Source: Geobacter sp. (GTDB taxonomy: Bacteria > Desulfobacterota > Desulfuromonadia > Geobacterales > Pseudopelobacteraceae). Taken from it: 64,000 nucleotides of DNA. Made by a program: the position numbers and the translations under genes. The stretch covers positions 1-64,000 of the forward strand of contig VFJW01000033.1 in the NCBI GenBank assembly GCA_009885845.1. The letters run 5' to 3'. The notes under the pieces were generated by a model. The model was not told the origin of the DNA. It did not search any database and saw only the letters and a list, made by a program, of their open reading frames with translations. This document shows positions 55,116 to 63,998 of this stretch, piece by piece; the stretch's first letter is position 1; each line of letters opens with the position of its first letter.

Positions 55116-58100
55116 TCAATGCAACCGCACTGAAACGACCCGCGACACTCCGGGCTCTTCCATGGTGATGCCGTAGAGAGTGTCGGCAACCTGCATGGTC
55201 GCTTTGTTATGCGTGATGATAATAAACTGCGAAATGGCACTCATTTCCCTGACCATTTCGTTGAAGCGACCGATGTTGGCGTCATCAAGCGGCGCATCAA
55301 CCTCATCGAGAAGACAGAACGGCGTCGGCTTGATCAGGAAAATCGAGAAAATCAGCGCAACGGCAGTCAGCGCTTTTTCACCGCCGGAGAGCAGCGTCAC
55401 ATTCTGCAGTTTCTTGCCAGGTGGCTGCACAATTATTTCGATACCGGTTTCCAGCAGATCCTCTTCATCCGTCAGCCGCAATTCAGCATGGCCTCCGCAG
55501 AACAAACGCGGAAAAACCTCCTGAAATTTGGCATTGATAAGGTTATAGGTTTCCAGAAACCGCTGCCGGGTAGTGCGATTGATCCGTTGAATTGCCTGCT
55601 GCAGGCCTCGCAGTGATTCTTCCAGATCATCCTTCTGACTCGTCAGGAAGTTGAACCGTTCTTCCATCCCGGTACACTCCTCAATTGCCATCAGATTGAC
55701 CTCACCCATTTCATCAAGCAGCCGTTGAAGTTCAACCTGCCGCAGCCGTCCGGCCGCTTCGTCACATTCGGCAGACTCAAGCTTTGCCAGCGCCTCCGGC
55801 ATGGTGATACGGCTCCGCTCCTGCAGAACCTGCTCCAGATGTCCCGCCTGCATAGTCAGAGTCGAAAAACGGAGGTTGAGCTCCGCCTGCAACTGCCTGA
55901 CACTGTCACTCTCTTCGCGGCTCTTTTTGAGCTGCAGTTCTACCAGATTCAAAGCCGCTCCCGCCTCCTCAAAACAACCGCGCAGTGCGGTCAAGCGGCC
56001 CTCGGATTCGGTCTGTTCCCGGACAAGGCCCTCCAGCCGCGCCGATGCTCCACTCATATCAGACAACAGCTGGACTCTGGCGGTTTCAGCGGATGCAAGC
56101 TCCTCTCGATCGGCATTCATACGCCGCACAATCTCTTCCGTACGCTGCTCCAGGTCGGACAATGACCGCAGACCGGCATCATGCTGTTCCTTGACAGTCG
56201 CCATCTGTACCTTGATAGCGGTCACCTTTTCACGGGCAACTGCCAGTTGGCCACGACGAAGGTCAAGCTCCCCTTTCAAGCGGCTAGTTTCCTGCTCCAG
56301 ACCCTTTGAAGCATCACCTGTCCGGGTCATCTGTTCCCCGGCCAATTTCAGCTCAGCCTCCAGAGCAGCCTGCTCTTCAGTAATAGTGGCGGTTTCCAGT
56401 GACTGCACCTCCAACCGCTCGGCAATGCGTGCACTTTCATCAACAATTTGCAGGCGATCCTTGAGCAGCCCGGCCAGTTTCAACTCCGACTGGTGCAGTT
56501 GCACGCCGCTGATCTTAAGTCCTTCGGCAACTTCATGGCTCTGTCGCCGCAGGTCGTCGCGCTGTTTGCCAAGCGCCGCGGTTTCCTCTTCCAGTCGTGC
56601 CACGATCTGCTCCAGTTCCCGTATTTCACGCTTTTTGTGGATCAGCCCGTTCCCTGCCGGTTCTCCGGAACCGCCGCTGATGATTCCCCCCTGTGCGGCC
56701 ATGTCGCCGTCACGGGTAACAAACATCAAAGCAGGAAACAGGCGGGCATACCTGAGCGCAGTGGAGATGTCATCAACCAGCATAACGGTGGAGAGCAGGT
56801 TCCGTATCAATCCGGCAAACGGACCGTCTGTCTGCACCTGATCCATCAAAGGTGTAACGCCCGCAACGGCCGAAAGGATACCTGCCGGAAGCGCAAGAGG
56901 AAGGGCAATTCCGGCCCGACCACCCTTATGTGTTTTAAGAAACTCCAGCGCACTAATCGCATCGCGGTCATCCGTGCAGAGGATACATTGCAATCGATCT
57001 GCCAGAACCGCTTCAAGCGCCGGTTCGAGCTCAGACGGGGCCTGAATGGCATCTGCCAGCACACCGCCGAAACGAGAGCGAAAGGAAGCATCCTTCATGA
57101 GCGTCCGGGTTCCCTGGCCAAATCCGGCAAACTGGGCTTCCAGCTCTTTAAGCGAATGAAGACGTGATGAACAGCGATTCAACTCGTCCCGGCGCGACTG
57201 CCACACTTTCTCAACCTCCGGCAGCCGCCGTTTCAGGTCGTCCTCATGGCCTCGCAGAGAGGAAACATGTACCTGCAGCGCTTCCTGTTCCCGCGTACCG
57301 GCAGATATTTCCTTCTCCAGCAGCTCCCCCCGGTGACGCAGCTGTTCAGAGCGCCCGGTTAGCTGCATTGCTTCCCGGGCATGGCGATCTGACCGTTCCC
57401 GCAGCGCGACCAGACGTTTCTGGGCAATCTCAAGGCGGCTCTTGAACTGGGCCGCCTCGGCGAGGGCGGTAAAGAGTTCCCTGCGGCGGCTTTCCAGATC
57501 CCGGCTCAGGCCCTCTTCAGTCGACTGGTGCCCGGTCAGTTCTTCTTCATATTTTTCCAGTTCCGCCTGCATACCAGCGACATCAACCACCCCCGTATCC
57601 CGACGAAGTTCCAGCAGACCTCGCTGTTCTCCGCATTCTTTCAAACGCTGATCGAGTTCAGCCGCTTCGACCGCCAACCGTGCCCGCCGGACATCCAGGC
57701 TGGCCAATTCCTTGCGCTGAAATTCAATCCCGTTCCCGGTCGTACTGAATTCACTCCTGACCCGGAAAATATCCTCCTGTGCAATCGTCAACCGTTTTTC
57801 CGCTTCCAGCACCAGTATCCGGGCCTCTTCAGCCTGAGACTCGCCCAGCGCCGTAGCGGCAAAAACCTCACGGATACGCAGGCTCAGTGCCGCAAGTTCC
57901 TGCTCCGCCCCCTCCCGTTGCCGACGGGTTTCACGATATTCCCGAGCACTGAAGAGCATCTCGATATCACGCAGCTCATCACGGTATTCCCGGAATTTCT
58001 CTGCTTTTTTTGCCTGACGCTGCAGCGATACCAATTGCCGCCTGATTTCCCCCAGAACATCCGCCAGACGGGCCAGATTCTGCCGGGTGCCCTCAATTTT

Positions 58101-58646
58101 TTTGAGTGCCAGCAGTTTGCGTGACTTGAATTTGGTAACTCCGGCCGCTTCCTCGATCAGAAAGCGTCGTTCTTCAGGTCGCGAGTGGAGGATCTGCCCG
58201 ATCTTCCCCTGCTCGATGATCGAATACGCGCGGGTACCGACACCGGTATCCATGAAGAGTTCGGTTATATCCAGTAATCGGCAGGGGGTCTTGTTTATCA
58301 GATAATCACTCTCGCCATCCCGGTAGAGACGGCGGGTGAGCTGGATCTCAGCAAAATCAAGATACTTCGCCGGCGCACGCCCATCCTCGACGGAGAAGAC
58401 CAGAGAAACCTCCGCCATTCCCAGAGGCTTGCGGTTCTCGCTGCCGACAAAAATCACATCTTCCATGGCTTTGCCGCGCAGATTTTTTGCGGACTGCTCC
58501 CCCATACACCAGCGGATAGCATCGACAATGTTGGATTTGCCGCAGCCATTCGGGCCAACCACACCGGTTACCCCCTGTTGGAAGTCGAGCACAATCTTGT
58601 CGGCAAAAGATTTGAAGCCGGATATTTCGAGTCGTTTGATTTTCAT
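55116..58646 (-). CDS. smc: Chromosome segregation protein SMC
   Basis: 1176 residues from the ATG at 58646 (MKIKRLEISGFKSF, the family's usual start); an ATG at 58670 adds eight residues, and neither has a clear ribosome site. N-terminal Walker A VVGPNGCGKSNIVDAIRW, long coiled coils, a hinge near 510-640 (FGGVLADAIQAPSELEPALEA), then the second coil and the C-terminal signature LLSGGEKALTAVAL with Walker B FCLLDEVDAPLDDANI. It organises and separates chromosomes with ScpA/ScpB, which are not in the window. Confidence 0.97.
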   Translation of the reverse strand: MKIKRLEISGFKSFADKIVLDFQQGVTGVVGPNGCGKSNIVDAIRWCMGEQSAKNLRGKAMEDVIFVGSENRKPLGMAEVSLVFSVEDGRAPAKYLDFAEIQLTRRLYRDGESDYLINKTPCRLLDITELFMDTGVGTRAYSIIEQGKIGQILHSRPEERRFLIEEAAGVTKFKSRKLLALKKIEGTRQNLARLADVLGEIRRQLVSLQRQAKKAEKFREYRDELRDIEMLFSAREYRETRRQREGAEQELAALSLRIREVFAATALGESQAEEARILVLEAEKRLTIAQEDIFRVRSEFSTTGNGIEFQRKELASLDVRRARLAVEAAELDQRLKECGEQRGLLELRRDTGVVDVAGMQAELEKYEEELTGHQSTEEGLSRDLESRRRELFTALAEAAQFKSRLEIAQKRLVALRERSDRHAREAMQLTGRSEQLRHRGELLEKEISAGTREQEALQVHVSSLRGHEDDLKRRLPEVEKVWQSRRDELNRCSSRLHSLKELEAQFAGFGQGTRTLMKDASFRSRFGGVLADAIQAPSELEPALEAVLADRLQCILCTDDRDAISALEFLKTHKGGRAGIALPLALPAGILSAVAGVTPLMDQVQTDGPFAGLIRNLLSTVMLVDDISTALRYARLFPALMFVTRDGDMAAQGGIISGGSGEPAGNGLIHKKREIRELEQIVARLEEETAALGKQRDDLRRQSHEVAEGLKISGVQLHQSELKLAGLLKDRLQIVDESARIAERLEVQSLETATITEEQAALEAELKLAGEQMTRTGDASKGLEQETSRLKGELDLRRGQLAVAREKVTAIKVQMATVKEQHDAGLRSLSDLEQRTEEIVRRMNADREELASAETARVQLLSDMSGASARLEGLVREQTESEGRLTALRGCFEEAGAALNLVELQLKKSREESDSVRQLQAELNLRFSTLTMQAGHLEQVLQERSRITMPEALAKLESAECDEAAGRLRQVELQRLLDEMGEVNLMAIEECTGMEERFNFLTSQKDDLEESLRGLQQAIQRINRTTRQRFLETYNLINAKFQEVFPRLFCGGHAELRLTDEEDLLETGIEIIVQPPGKKLQNVTLLSGGEKALTAVALIFSIFLIKPTPFCLLDEVDAPLDDANIGRFNEMVREMSAISQFIIITHNKATMQVADTLYGITMEEPGVSRVVSVRLH

Positions 58647-58734
58647 GTGGGAGGGAACAATAACCGTCAATGACCCGTGCTGTCAATATATTGCGATGTG
58701 TGGTAAAGTCGGTAGCACACTGGAGGGAACGTTC

Positions 58735-59205
58735 ATGAATCTCTATTTTCATACCACGAACATTGGGCGCATCGGCATCGCCGAAGTGAATGGCTGCATA
58801 TCAAATCTTTATTTTGAAACTGACACTCTCCCAAAGACTGTCACTATAGGAAAAACCGATGTCATCGAAGAGGCCTTCCGGCAGTTGGATGCATATCTTG
58901 CCGGAAAGTTGCAGTCGTTTTCCCTGCCGCTTGCCCCCAAGGGTACTGCCTTTATGCTGACGGTCTGGAAAAATCTCAGTACTATACCCTATGGAAAAAC
59001 AGTCAGCTACAAGGAGATCGCTATCTCGGCCGGAAACCCGAAAGCGTGCCGTGCGGTGGGTATGGCGAACAACAGGAATCCGCTGCCGATCTTAATTCCC
59101 TGTCACCGAGTCATCGGCGCAGACGGAAAGCTGATCGGATACCGTGGCGGCGTGGATCTAAAAAGAAGATTGCTTGAACTTGAAGCGCGTCATGGAGATG
59201 CTTGA
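58735..59205 (+). CDS. ogt: Methylated-DNA-protein-cysteine methyltransferase
   Basis: 156 residues from the ATG at 58735, with GGAGGG upstream; the longer frame overlaps smc. The acceptor cysteine is in ILIPCHRVIG, preceded by the DNA-binding helix region VSYKEIAISAGNPKACRAVGMANNRNP. It removes methyl from O6-alkylguanine in a suicide reaction. Divergent from smc. Confidence 0.95.
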   Translation: MNLYFHTTNIGRIGIAEVNGCISNLYFETDTLPKTVTIGKTDVIEEAFRQLDAYLAGKLQSFSLPLAPKGTAFMLTVWKNLSTIPYGKTVSYKEIAISAGNPKACRAVGMANNRNPLPILIPCHRVIGADGKLIGYRGGVDLKRRLLELEARHGDA

Positions 59206-59300
59206 CAGATACATCCGACAAGACATATTCCCGCAAAAAACCACTGTTTTAAATAATCGATTGACAGGGAATGGTGATTCCGTTATCGTCCCGCCACAAT

Positions 59301-59400
59301 TTGCCAGTACCCGAGTCGCAGGACCTACCAGGGAAAAATCCTCACGGTTCACGACCTACGGGTGTCGCCGGAAACAGCGCCGCCCTCCTTTAGTGAGTTA
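59301..59400 (+). promoter_or_regulatory. Structured leader, possible Moco/Tuco riboswitch
   Basis: ACCCG (59309-59313), GTCG (59315-59318) and AGGA (59320-59323) pair in order with TCCT (59339-59342), CGAC (59352-59355) and CGGGT (59359-59363), making a long imperfect hairpin. A GC-rich purine-linked stretch follows (GTCGCCGGAAACAGCGCCGC, 59364-59383). This layout resembles my memory of the molybdenum/tungsten-cofactor riboswitch, and the downstream genes are a porin and a tungstate-binding protein. The resemblance is not proven. Confidence 0.4.
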
Positions 59401-59437
59401 GAAGTTGTTTTTGCCTTGTTCTGGCAAATACAACTTC
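59401..59437 (+). terminator. Hairpin after the structured leader
   Basis: GAAGTTGT (59401-59408) pairs with ACAACTTC (59430-59437), and TTTGCC with GGCAAA inside, around a 7-nt loop. It could be an expression-platform hairpin. A second potential pairing, GAAAAGGGG with CCCCTTTTC, lies at about 59468-59523. The rest of the stretch to 59580 shows no gene I can support. Confidence 0.55.
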
Positions 59438-59585
59438 GTGAACGAACTATCCTGCCTGTTTGGGCCGAAAAGGGGAACTTGTGCTTGATATTCCACAGCT
59501 GTGGTTTGTCCGCGCCCCTTTTCTATCTTGAGAAGGGGCTTTCTGTTTTTGATAATATGAATACCGTTGCATAACATTTTCAGAA

Positions 59586-59613
59586 TTGACACCCCATTGT
59601 CATGAAATATTTG
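59586..59613 (+). promoter_or_regulatory. Promoter near the porin gene
   Basis: TTGACA (59586-59591), 16-bp spacer, TATTTG (59608-59613), 44 bp before the porin start. Its presence means part of transcription would bypass the structured leader. Confidence 0.5.
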
Positions 59614-59657
59614 GTAGGTAGTAAACAGCAGCAACACCAAAAAACAAGGGGGAACAG

Positions 59658-60809
59658 ATGAACTTCAAAAAAGCAGCAGCAATTGTAGCAGCAGCAGGGG
59701 CACTCTCCGCCCTGGCACTTCCGGCATTGGCAGAAACCGGTTTCTATGGATCAGCCCGTCTGGCAACGTTCTATAACGCGGTTGACAATACTTTAGCCGC
59801 AAACGCCACAACAGGTGTCATGCCTCCATCTAAAGACACCACCAATATTGACGAGCATCTGCAGTCGAACAGTGTTTTTGGCATGAACGCCTCAAGCGGT
59901 GATTTGTCCGGTAAAGTTGAATTAGGTTTAGGCGCTGCGGCTGTCAGTACCCGCCTTCTGTACGGTAGTTACAAGTTTGACTTCGGCAAGGTTCTCGTCG
60001 GCCAGGACAATAACAACTATTACGTTGGCTCCGCCTCGGTTGTCCTCGATGACAATGCTCATAAATCGTATGGAGCATTGTGGGATTCCCGTCAACCGCA
60101 ACTCAAAGTAACTCTTAACAACGGCCTGTATATCGCCTTTATTCAGCCGACTAACTCTGCTACCGGAAAAATCCTGATGCCGAAAACAAATATCGGTTAT
60201 GAAGGTGCAGCCGGTACTTTTAAATTCGGAACTGGAGTTGTCGGACAGAAGTATCAGGAATTTTATGTAGCTTCTACTGCAACTACCGCACAAGTCACTG
60301 ATGGAGTAACCTCCGTTCTTGGCTACATCCATGGCACACTCGGCATGGGTCCTGCCGAGATTAAATTCAACCTCGGCTATGGCCGGAACATTGGTAACAT
60401 GGGCTTTACAAATGCCAATGGCACCGCTACTACTGGTTTCATGACTAACAAAATGGTTCGCATCGCAGCTACAGCTACTACAGCAGCACAGAATAAGAAT
60501 ACAAATACTCTCGAAGGTTTTGTCCAGGCCAAGTACACGGTCTCCCCGACCCTGGCTATAAATACGGGCATTGGCTATGTAAGTGACACAAACGACACAT
60601 TTCAAACTGCCGCTACTGCTACCACCGCCGCTATCGGCAAAAAAACCGACAACCGCATGATGGTATATGCCAACGTACCGGTTGGTCTTGGCAAAGGTTT
60701 CACCGTCATACCTGAAGTTGCATATGTGAATCAGCTTGACGAGAAAAACAGTAATGTTAAAGGCACAAAGACACTTTATGCCGGCGCAAAATGGCAGATG
60801 GACTTTTAA
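59658..60809 (+). CDS. Outer-membrane porin-like beta-barrel protein
   Basis: 383 residues with a signal peptide (AALSALALPALA-type, cleavage before ETGFYGSARLATFYN). The rest alternates in short beta strands, ends in aromatic Phe (WQMDF) and is rich in Gly/Asn/Thr, as expected of a 16-strand barrel. Three Ala/Thr-rich segments (ASTATTAQ, AATATTAAQ, AATATTAAI) fall in probable surface loops. GGGGGAAC precedes the ATG. A hairpin separates it from tupA. Confidence 0.85.
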   Translation: MNFKKAAAIVAAAGALSALALPALAETGFYGSARLATFYNAVDNTLAANATTGVMPPSKDTTNIDEHLQSNSVFGMNASSGDLSGKVELGLGAAAVSTRLLYGSYKFDFGKVLVGQDNNNYYVGSASVVLDDNAHKSYGALWDSRQPQLKVTLNNGLYIAFIQPTNSATGKILMPKTNIGYEGAAGTFKFGTGVVGQKYQEFYVASTATTAQVTDGVTSVLGYIHGTLGMGPAEIKFNLGYGRNIGNMGFTNANGTATTGFMTNKMVRIAATATTAAQNKNTNTLEGFVQAKYTVSPTLAINTGIGYVSDTNDTFQTAATATTAAIGKKTDNRMMVYANVPVGLGKGFTVIPEVAYVNQLDEKNSNVKGTKTLYAGAKWQMDF

Positions 60810-60844
60810 TCACTGCCTGATAACGGAATCGAACGTGCATCGAC

Positions 60845-60881
60845 CCGCTCCGGCAGTTGTCGAAAACCATTGCCGGAGCGG
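60845..60881 (+). terminator. Hairpin between porin and tupA
   Basis: CCGCTCCGGCA (60845-60855) and TGCCGGAGCGG (60871-60881) pair perfectly over 11 bp; no U-run. May reduce read-through or protect the upstream mRNA. Confidence 0.65.
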
Positions 60882-60940
60882 TGATGAGTAAAGATGTGAG
60901 CCCTCGCTCACTACACAACAAAGGATAAAGGAGTGTGTAC

Positions 60941-61798
60941 ATGAAACGACAGGCCGGTTTGAAACTGGGCATCACAACCATAGCGACCACACTCGCAATT
61001 CTCGCCTGGGGAACGGTTGCAGTGGCTGCGTCAAAAACGATCATCCTGGCCACGACAACCAGCACTCAGGATTCCGGCTTATTGGATGTACTGGTACCGT
61101 TATTTGAGAAAGAGAGCGGTTTTAGTGTCAAAACCATTTCCGTCGGCTCCGGCCAGGCCATGAAGATGGGGGAGAAGGGAGAAGCAGACGTACTGCTGGT
61201 TCACTCACCTGATGCCGAGAAAAAGTTCATGGCCGACGGTTTCGGCAGTTCCCGCCGACTGGTGATGCACAACGACTTCATCATCGTCGGCCCCGCTGCC
61301 GACCCGGCCAAAATAAAGGGTGCCAGTGCCGCCGACGCCTTGAAACGTGTTGCAGCCGCCGGATCCATTTTCGCTTCACGCGGTGATAACTCCGGCACTC
61401 ATGCCAAGGAAAAGGGACTCTGGAAGGGTGCCGCCATAAACCCTGACGGTCAGAAGTGGTATCAGCAGACCGGTCTCGGCATGGGGCAGACCCTGAATAT
61501 CGCGGCAGAGAAAAAGGGTTATACTCTGACGGACCGCGCTACGTACCTGTCACTGAAAAAAGGGCTGGGACTGGAAATTTTGGTGGAAGGGGATGGCAAG
61601 CTGCTCAATATCTATCACGTGATCGAGCTCAATGCGGCCAAGTGGCCCAAAGTAAATGCCCAGGGCGGCAAAGCTTTTGCTGATTTCATGATTACGAAGA
61701 AAACCCAGGAGACCATCGGCCGTTTCGGAGTGGAAAAGTTCGGCGGCCCGCTGTTCTTTCCTGATGCCGGCAAAAAACCGGAGTCATTAGGGCTTTGA
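60941..61798 (+). CDS. tupA: Tungstate-binding protein TupA
   Basis: 285 residues from the ATG at 60941 with AAAGGAG upstream. Signal peptide to about AVAAS, then LATTTSTQDSGLLDVLVPLF, the TupA hallmark, with VGSGQAMKMGEKGEADVLLVHSP and FASRGDNSGTHAKE. It captures tungstate in the periplasm for an ABC importer. TupB and TupC are not adjacent: the next gene is convergent. It fits the tungsten AOR of this window. Confidence 0.9.
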   Translation: MKRQAGLKLGITTIATTLAILAWGTVAVAASKTIILATTTSTQDSGLLDVLVPLFEKESGFSVKTISVGSGQAMKMGEKGEADVLLVHSPDAEKKFMADGFGSSRRLVMHNDFIIVGPAADPAKIKGASAADALKRVAAAGSIFASRGDNSGTHAKEKGLWKGAAINPDGQKWYQQTGLGMGQTLNIAAEKKGYTLTDRATYLSLKKGLGLEILVEGDGKLLNIYHVIELNAAKWPKVNAQGGKAFADFMITKKTQETIGRFGVEKFGGPLFFPDAGKKPESLGL

Positions 61799-61813
61799 GC
61801 CGAGAAAAGAATT

Positions 61814-61949
61814 GAACCACAGAGCAACTGAGCAACTGAGTAAAACCAAAGTAAAATCCATGTTAAAATCAAAGATCACGAACCTATTCATTGTGTCTTA
61901 TTTTACTGGTACCGCTTGATCTCTCTGTTGCTCAGTTGCTCTGTGGTTC
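61814..61949. repeat. Inverted-repeat element B (~136 bp)
   Basis: The left arm begins GAACCACAGAGCAACTGAG (61814-61840) and pairs with the right arm (61923-61949, ending GCTCTGTGGTTC) at 26 of 27 positions. It lies between the convergent tupA and SulP genes, where it may end transcription from both sides. The arm shares its base pattern with element A at 49683. Confidence 0.88.
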
Positions 61950-61976
61950 GTGAATTACCATTTTTGCTTTTGATGT

Positions 61977-63998
61977 TCAGCGTTCCTCCAGGACGCGCAG
62001 TTCAGCATCGGTCTGGCGCAGGCTCTCGGCGATGGAGAGAGCCAGCCGGGCAAAGACCTGAACACCCATGGCGGCATTCGCCCGGGCCAGTTCATTAAAG
62101 CGGGAACGGGAGAGAACGTACAGATCGGTATCCACCTTGGCATCAACATCGGCTGAACGGATGCCGCGATCCAGGAAAGCCAGTTCACCGATCACACCCC
62201 CTCGACAGACGGTGGCAAGATGGTGATACTTGCCCCCCTCCAGTGGCAGCAATACCCGCAGAGTACCTCTTCGCACCAGATACAGCTCGTCTCCCGTATC
62301 TCCGGAGCAGAATGCCTTTTCCCCCTGCCTGAGTGATAATTCGCCGATGCAGCCGGCAAGGGAAGCCAGATCGTCTGCGCTGAACTCCCGGAACAGCCTG
62401 AAGTCCTTCAACTCCATTAAGCCCTCCTGGTCGGCGGCAGTCACGCCGGCCGTTTCCAGGATACGCTCCTCCATCCATTCAAGAGCACTGTCCTGAGTTT
62501 CACGTATCATGACTCCGTTCCCTTCATGAACCAGACCCATCTGTTCAAGATAACGCTCGAAATCACGCTGTTCCAGAACTCCGGACGGCATGCCGCTGAA
62601 AAGAAGCTGACCACCCCGCTCGGCTAACCGGGCATGCATCTGCTCAAACAGGTGAACAGCGGTATAATCGATGGATTGGACGTGGCGCATATCCAGCAAC
62701 AGAAAGCGGCTGGTCCTGAGATCGGGTTCAAGTTGGCTGAAAAGCTGGTCGGCGGTGCCGAAAAACAGGTTCCCCTGTAGTTCGCAGAAAACCCCCTGGC
62801 CGCCGTCACGTTTGAGAATTTCACGATCAGAGGCCTGGCGACGGGTCTTGGATGACATCTGGTTGAGGTACCGCTTGCGGCGGATGACCGAACCACGTAC
62901 CTGGTCGCGGATAAAAAGCAGAATCGCCAGGGCGATACCGACGCCCGAAGCGGCAATGAGATCAACAGTCAGAGCGACCAGAACCACCCCCGCGATAACG
63001 CAGAAATCAAGTCGGCCCGCCGGATAACGCAGCAGGTGAATCATGTTCTTGTCGAACATCCTCCAGGCAATCATGAGCAGGATGCCGGCCAGCGCGCCGA
63101 TCGGAACCCAGGCAATCAGGGTGCTGAGCAGGAGCAGGGCCAGCACGACAAAGAGCCCTTCAATAACTCCCGAGCGGAACGTGCGACCACCGCTGGCAAT
63201 GTTGACCAGCGTCGGGCCCATTGTTCCGGCACCCGGAATCCCGCCGACAAAAAACGACGCCAGATTTCCAAGGCCCTGACCGATCAGTTCACGGTTTGAA
63301 TTATGGCGACTACGCATCTGGACATCAAGACCCACACAGGTTTTAAGCGTATCGATCGAAAGCAGCACGGAAAGGGTTAAAGCCGGCACCAGAATACGAC
63401 CGAAGGATGCGATGTCAATCTGAAGCATGGGGAGTATCCGGTTGCTGACGGCATCCAGGAAAGAGCCGGATGTCTGCAGCGGCCCGATGATGAGTGGGTT
63501 ACCGTTCAGTTCCAGCAAACCGGGTGAAAAGGGAGCCAGTGCAAAATAAGTTAGTATGCCGCCAAACAGGCCGAGAATAACGGCGGGAATCTTCTTGGTA
63601 ACCAGTGGCGCAAGCGCCATAACGGTCATAGTAACAATCCCGACTGTCAGCCCCTGAAATTTCCACAACTCCGGAGAGATTAAACCCCGGGCAAGCGGGA
63701 TACCTTTGGGGAGACCAAGCAGTTTTGGCAGTTGCCCGATTGCAATCAGCAGACCCACCCCTGAGAGGTAGCCGCTTACCACCTGGTAGGGAATAAATTT
63801 TATCAGCCGACCGCCGCCGACGATGCCGTAGATGGTTTGCAACAGAGCCGACAGCAACACGGTCAGTGCCACCATCGGCATGATGGCCTCCGGACCGAGT
63901 TTTACCCCTCCTTCGCCGGACAGCAGCCCCGCTATCAGGGCAGTCAGAACGGCAGCAGCCGGTGCACAGGGAGCCGAAATCAGGCCGCCTGTCCGTCC
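61977..63998 (-). CDS. SulP-family anion transporter with STAS and cyclic-nucleotide-binding domains, 5'-truncated
   Basis: The frame runs off the right edge, so the N-terminus is missing; about 673 residues remain. Order: membrane transporter (QVVSGYLSGVGLLIAIGQL, GGIPGAGTMGPTLVNIASGGRT), STAS domain (LQGNLFFGTADQLFSQLEP; LLLDMRHVQSIDYTAVHLF), then a C-terminal cyclic-nucleotide-binding domain (FSADDLASLAGCIGELSLRQGEKAFCSGDTGDEL). Substrate could be sulfate, bicarbonate or another anion. The binding domain suggests gating by cAMP/cGMP. ATG at 63881 is internal. Confidence 0.92.
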   Translation of the reverse strand, partial: GRTGGLISAPCAPAAAVLTALIAGLLSGEGGVKLGPEAIMPMVALTVLLSALLQTIYGIVGGGRLIKFIPYQVVSGYLSGVGLLIAIGQLPKLLGLPKGIPLARGLISPELWKFQGLTVGIVTMTVMALAPLVTKKIPAVILGLFGGILTYFALAPFSPGLLELNGNPLIIGPLQTSGSFLDAVSNRILPMLQIDIASFGRILVPALTLSVLLSIDTLKTCVGLDVQMRSRHNSNRELIGQGLGNLASFFVGGIPGAGTMGPTLVNIASGGRTFRSGVIEGLFVVLALLLLSTLIAWVPIGALAGILLMIAWRMFDKNMIHLLRYPAGRLDFCVIAGVVLVALTVDLIAASGVGIALAILLFIRDQVRGSVIRRKRYLNQMSSKTRRQASDREILKRDGGQGVFCELQGNLFFGTADQLFSQLEPDLRTSRFLLLDMRHVQSIDYTAVHLFEQMHARLAERGGQLLFSGMPSGVLEQRDFERYLEQMGLVHEGNGVMIRETQDSALEWMEERILETAGVTAADQEGLMELKDFRLFREFSADDLASLAGCIGELSLRQGEKAFCSGDTGDELYLVRRGTLRVLLPLEGGKYHHLATVCRGGVIGELAFLDRGIRSADVDAKVDTDLYVLSRSRFNELARANAAMGVQVFARLALSIAESLRQTDAELRVLEER

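Noticed and set aside
59174-59574. Short open frames between ogt and the porin gene
   Set aside because: They cross the structured leader, have no ribosome sites and no recognisable domains.
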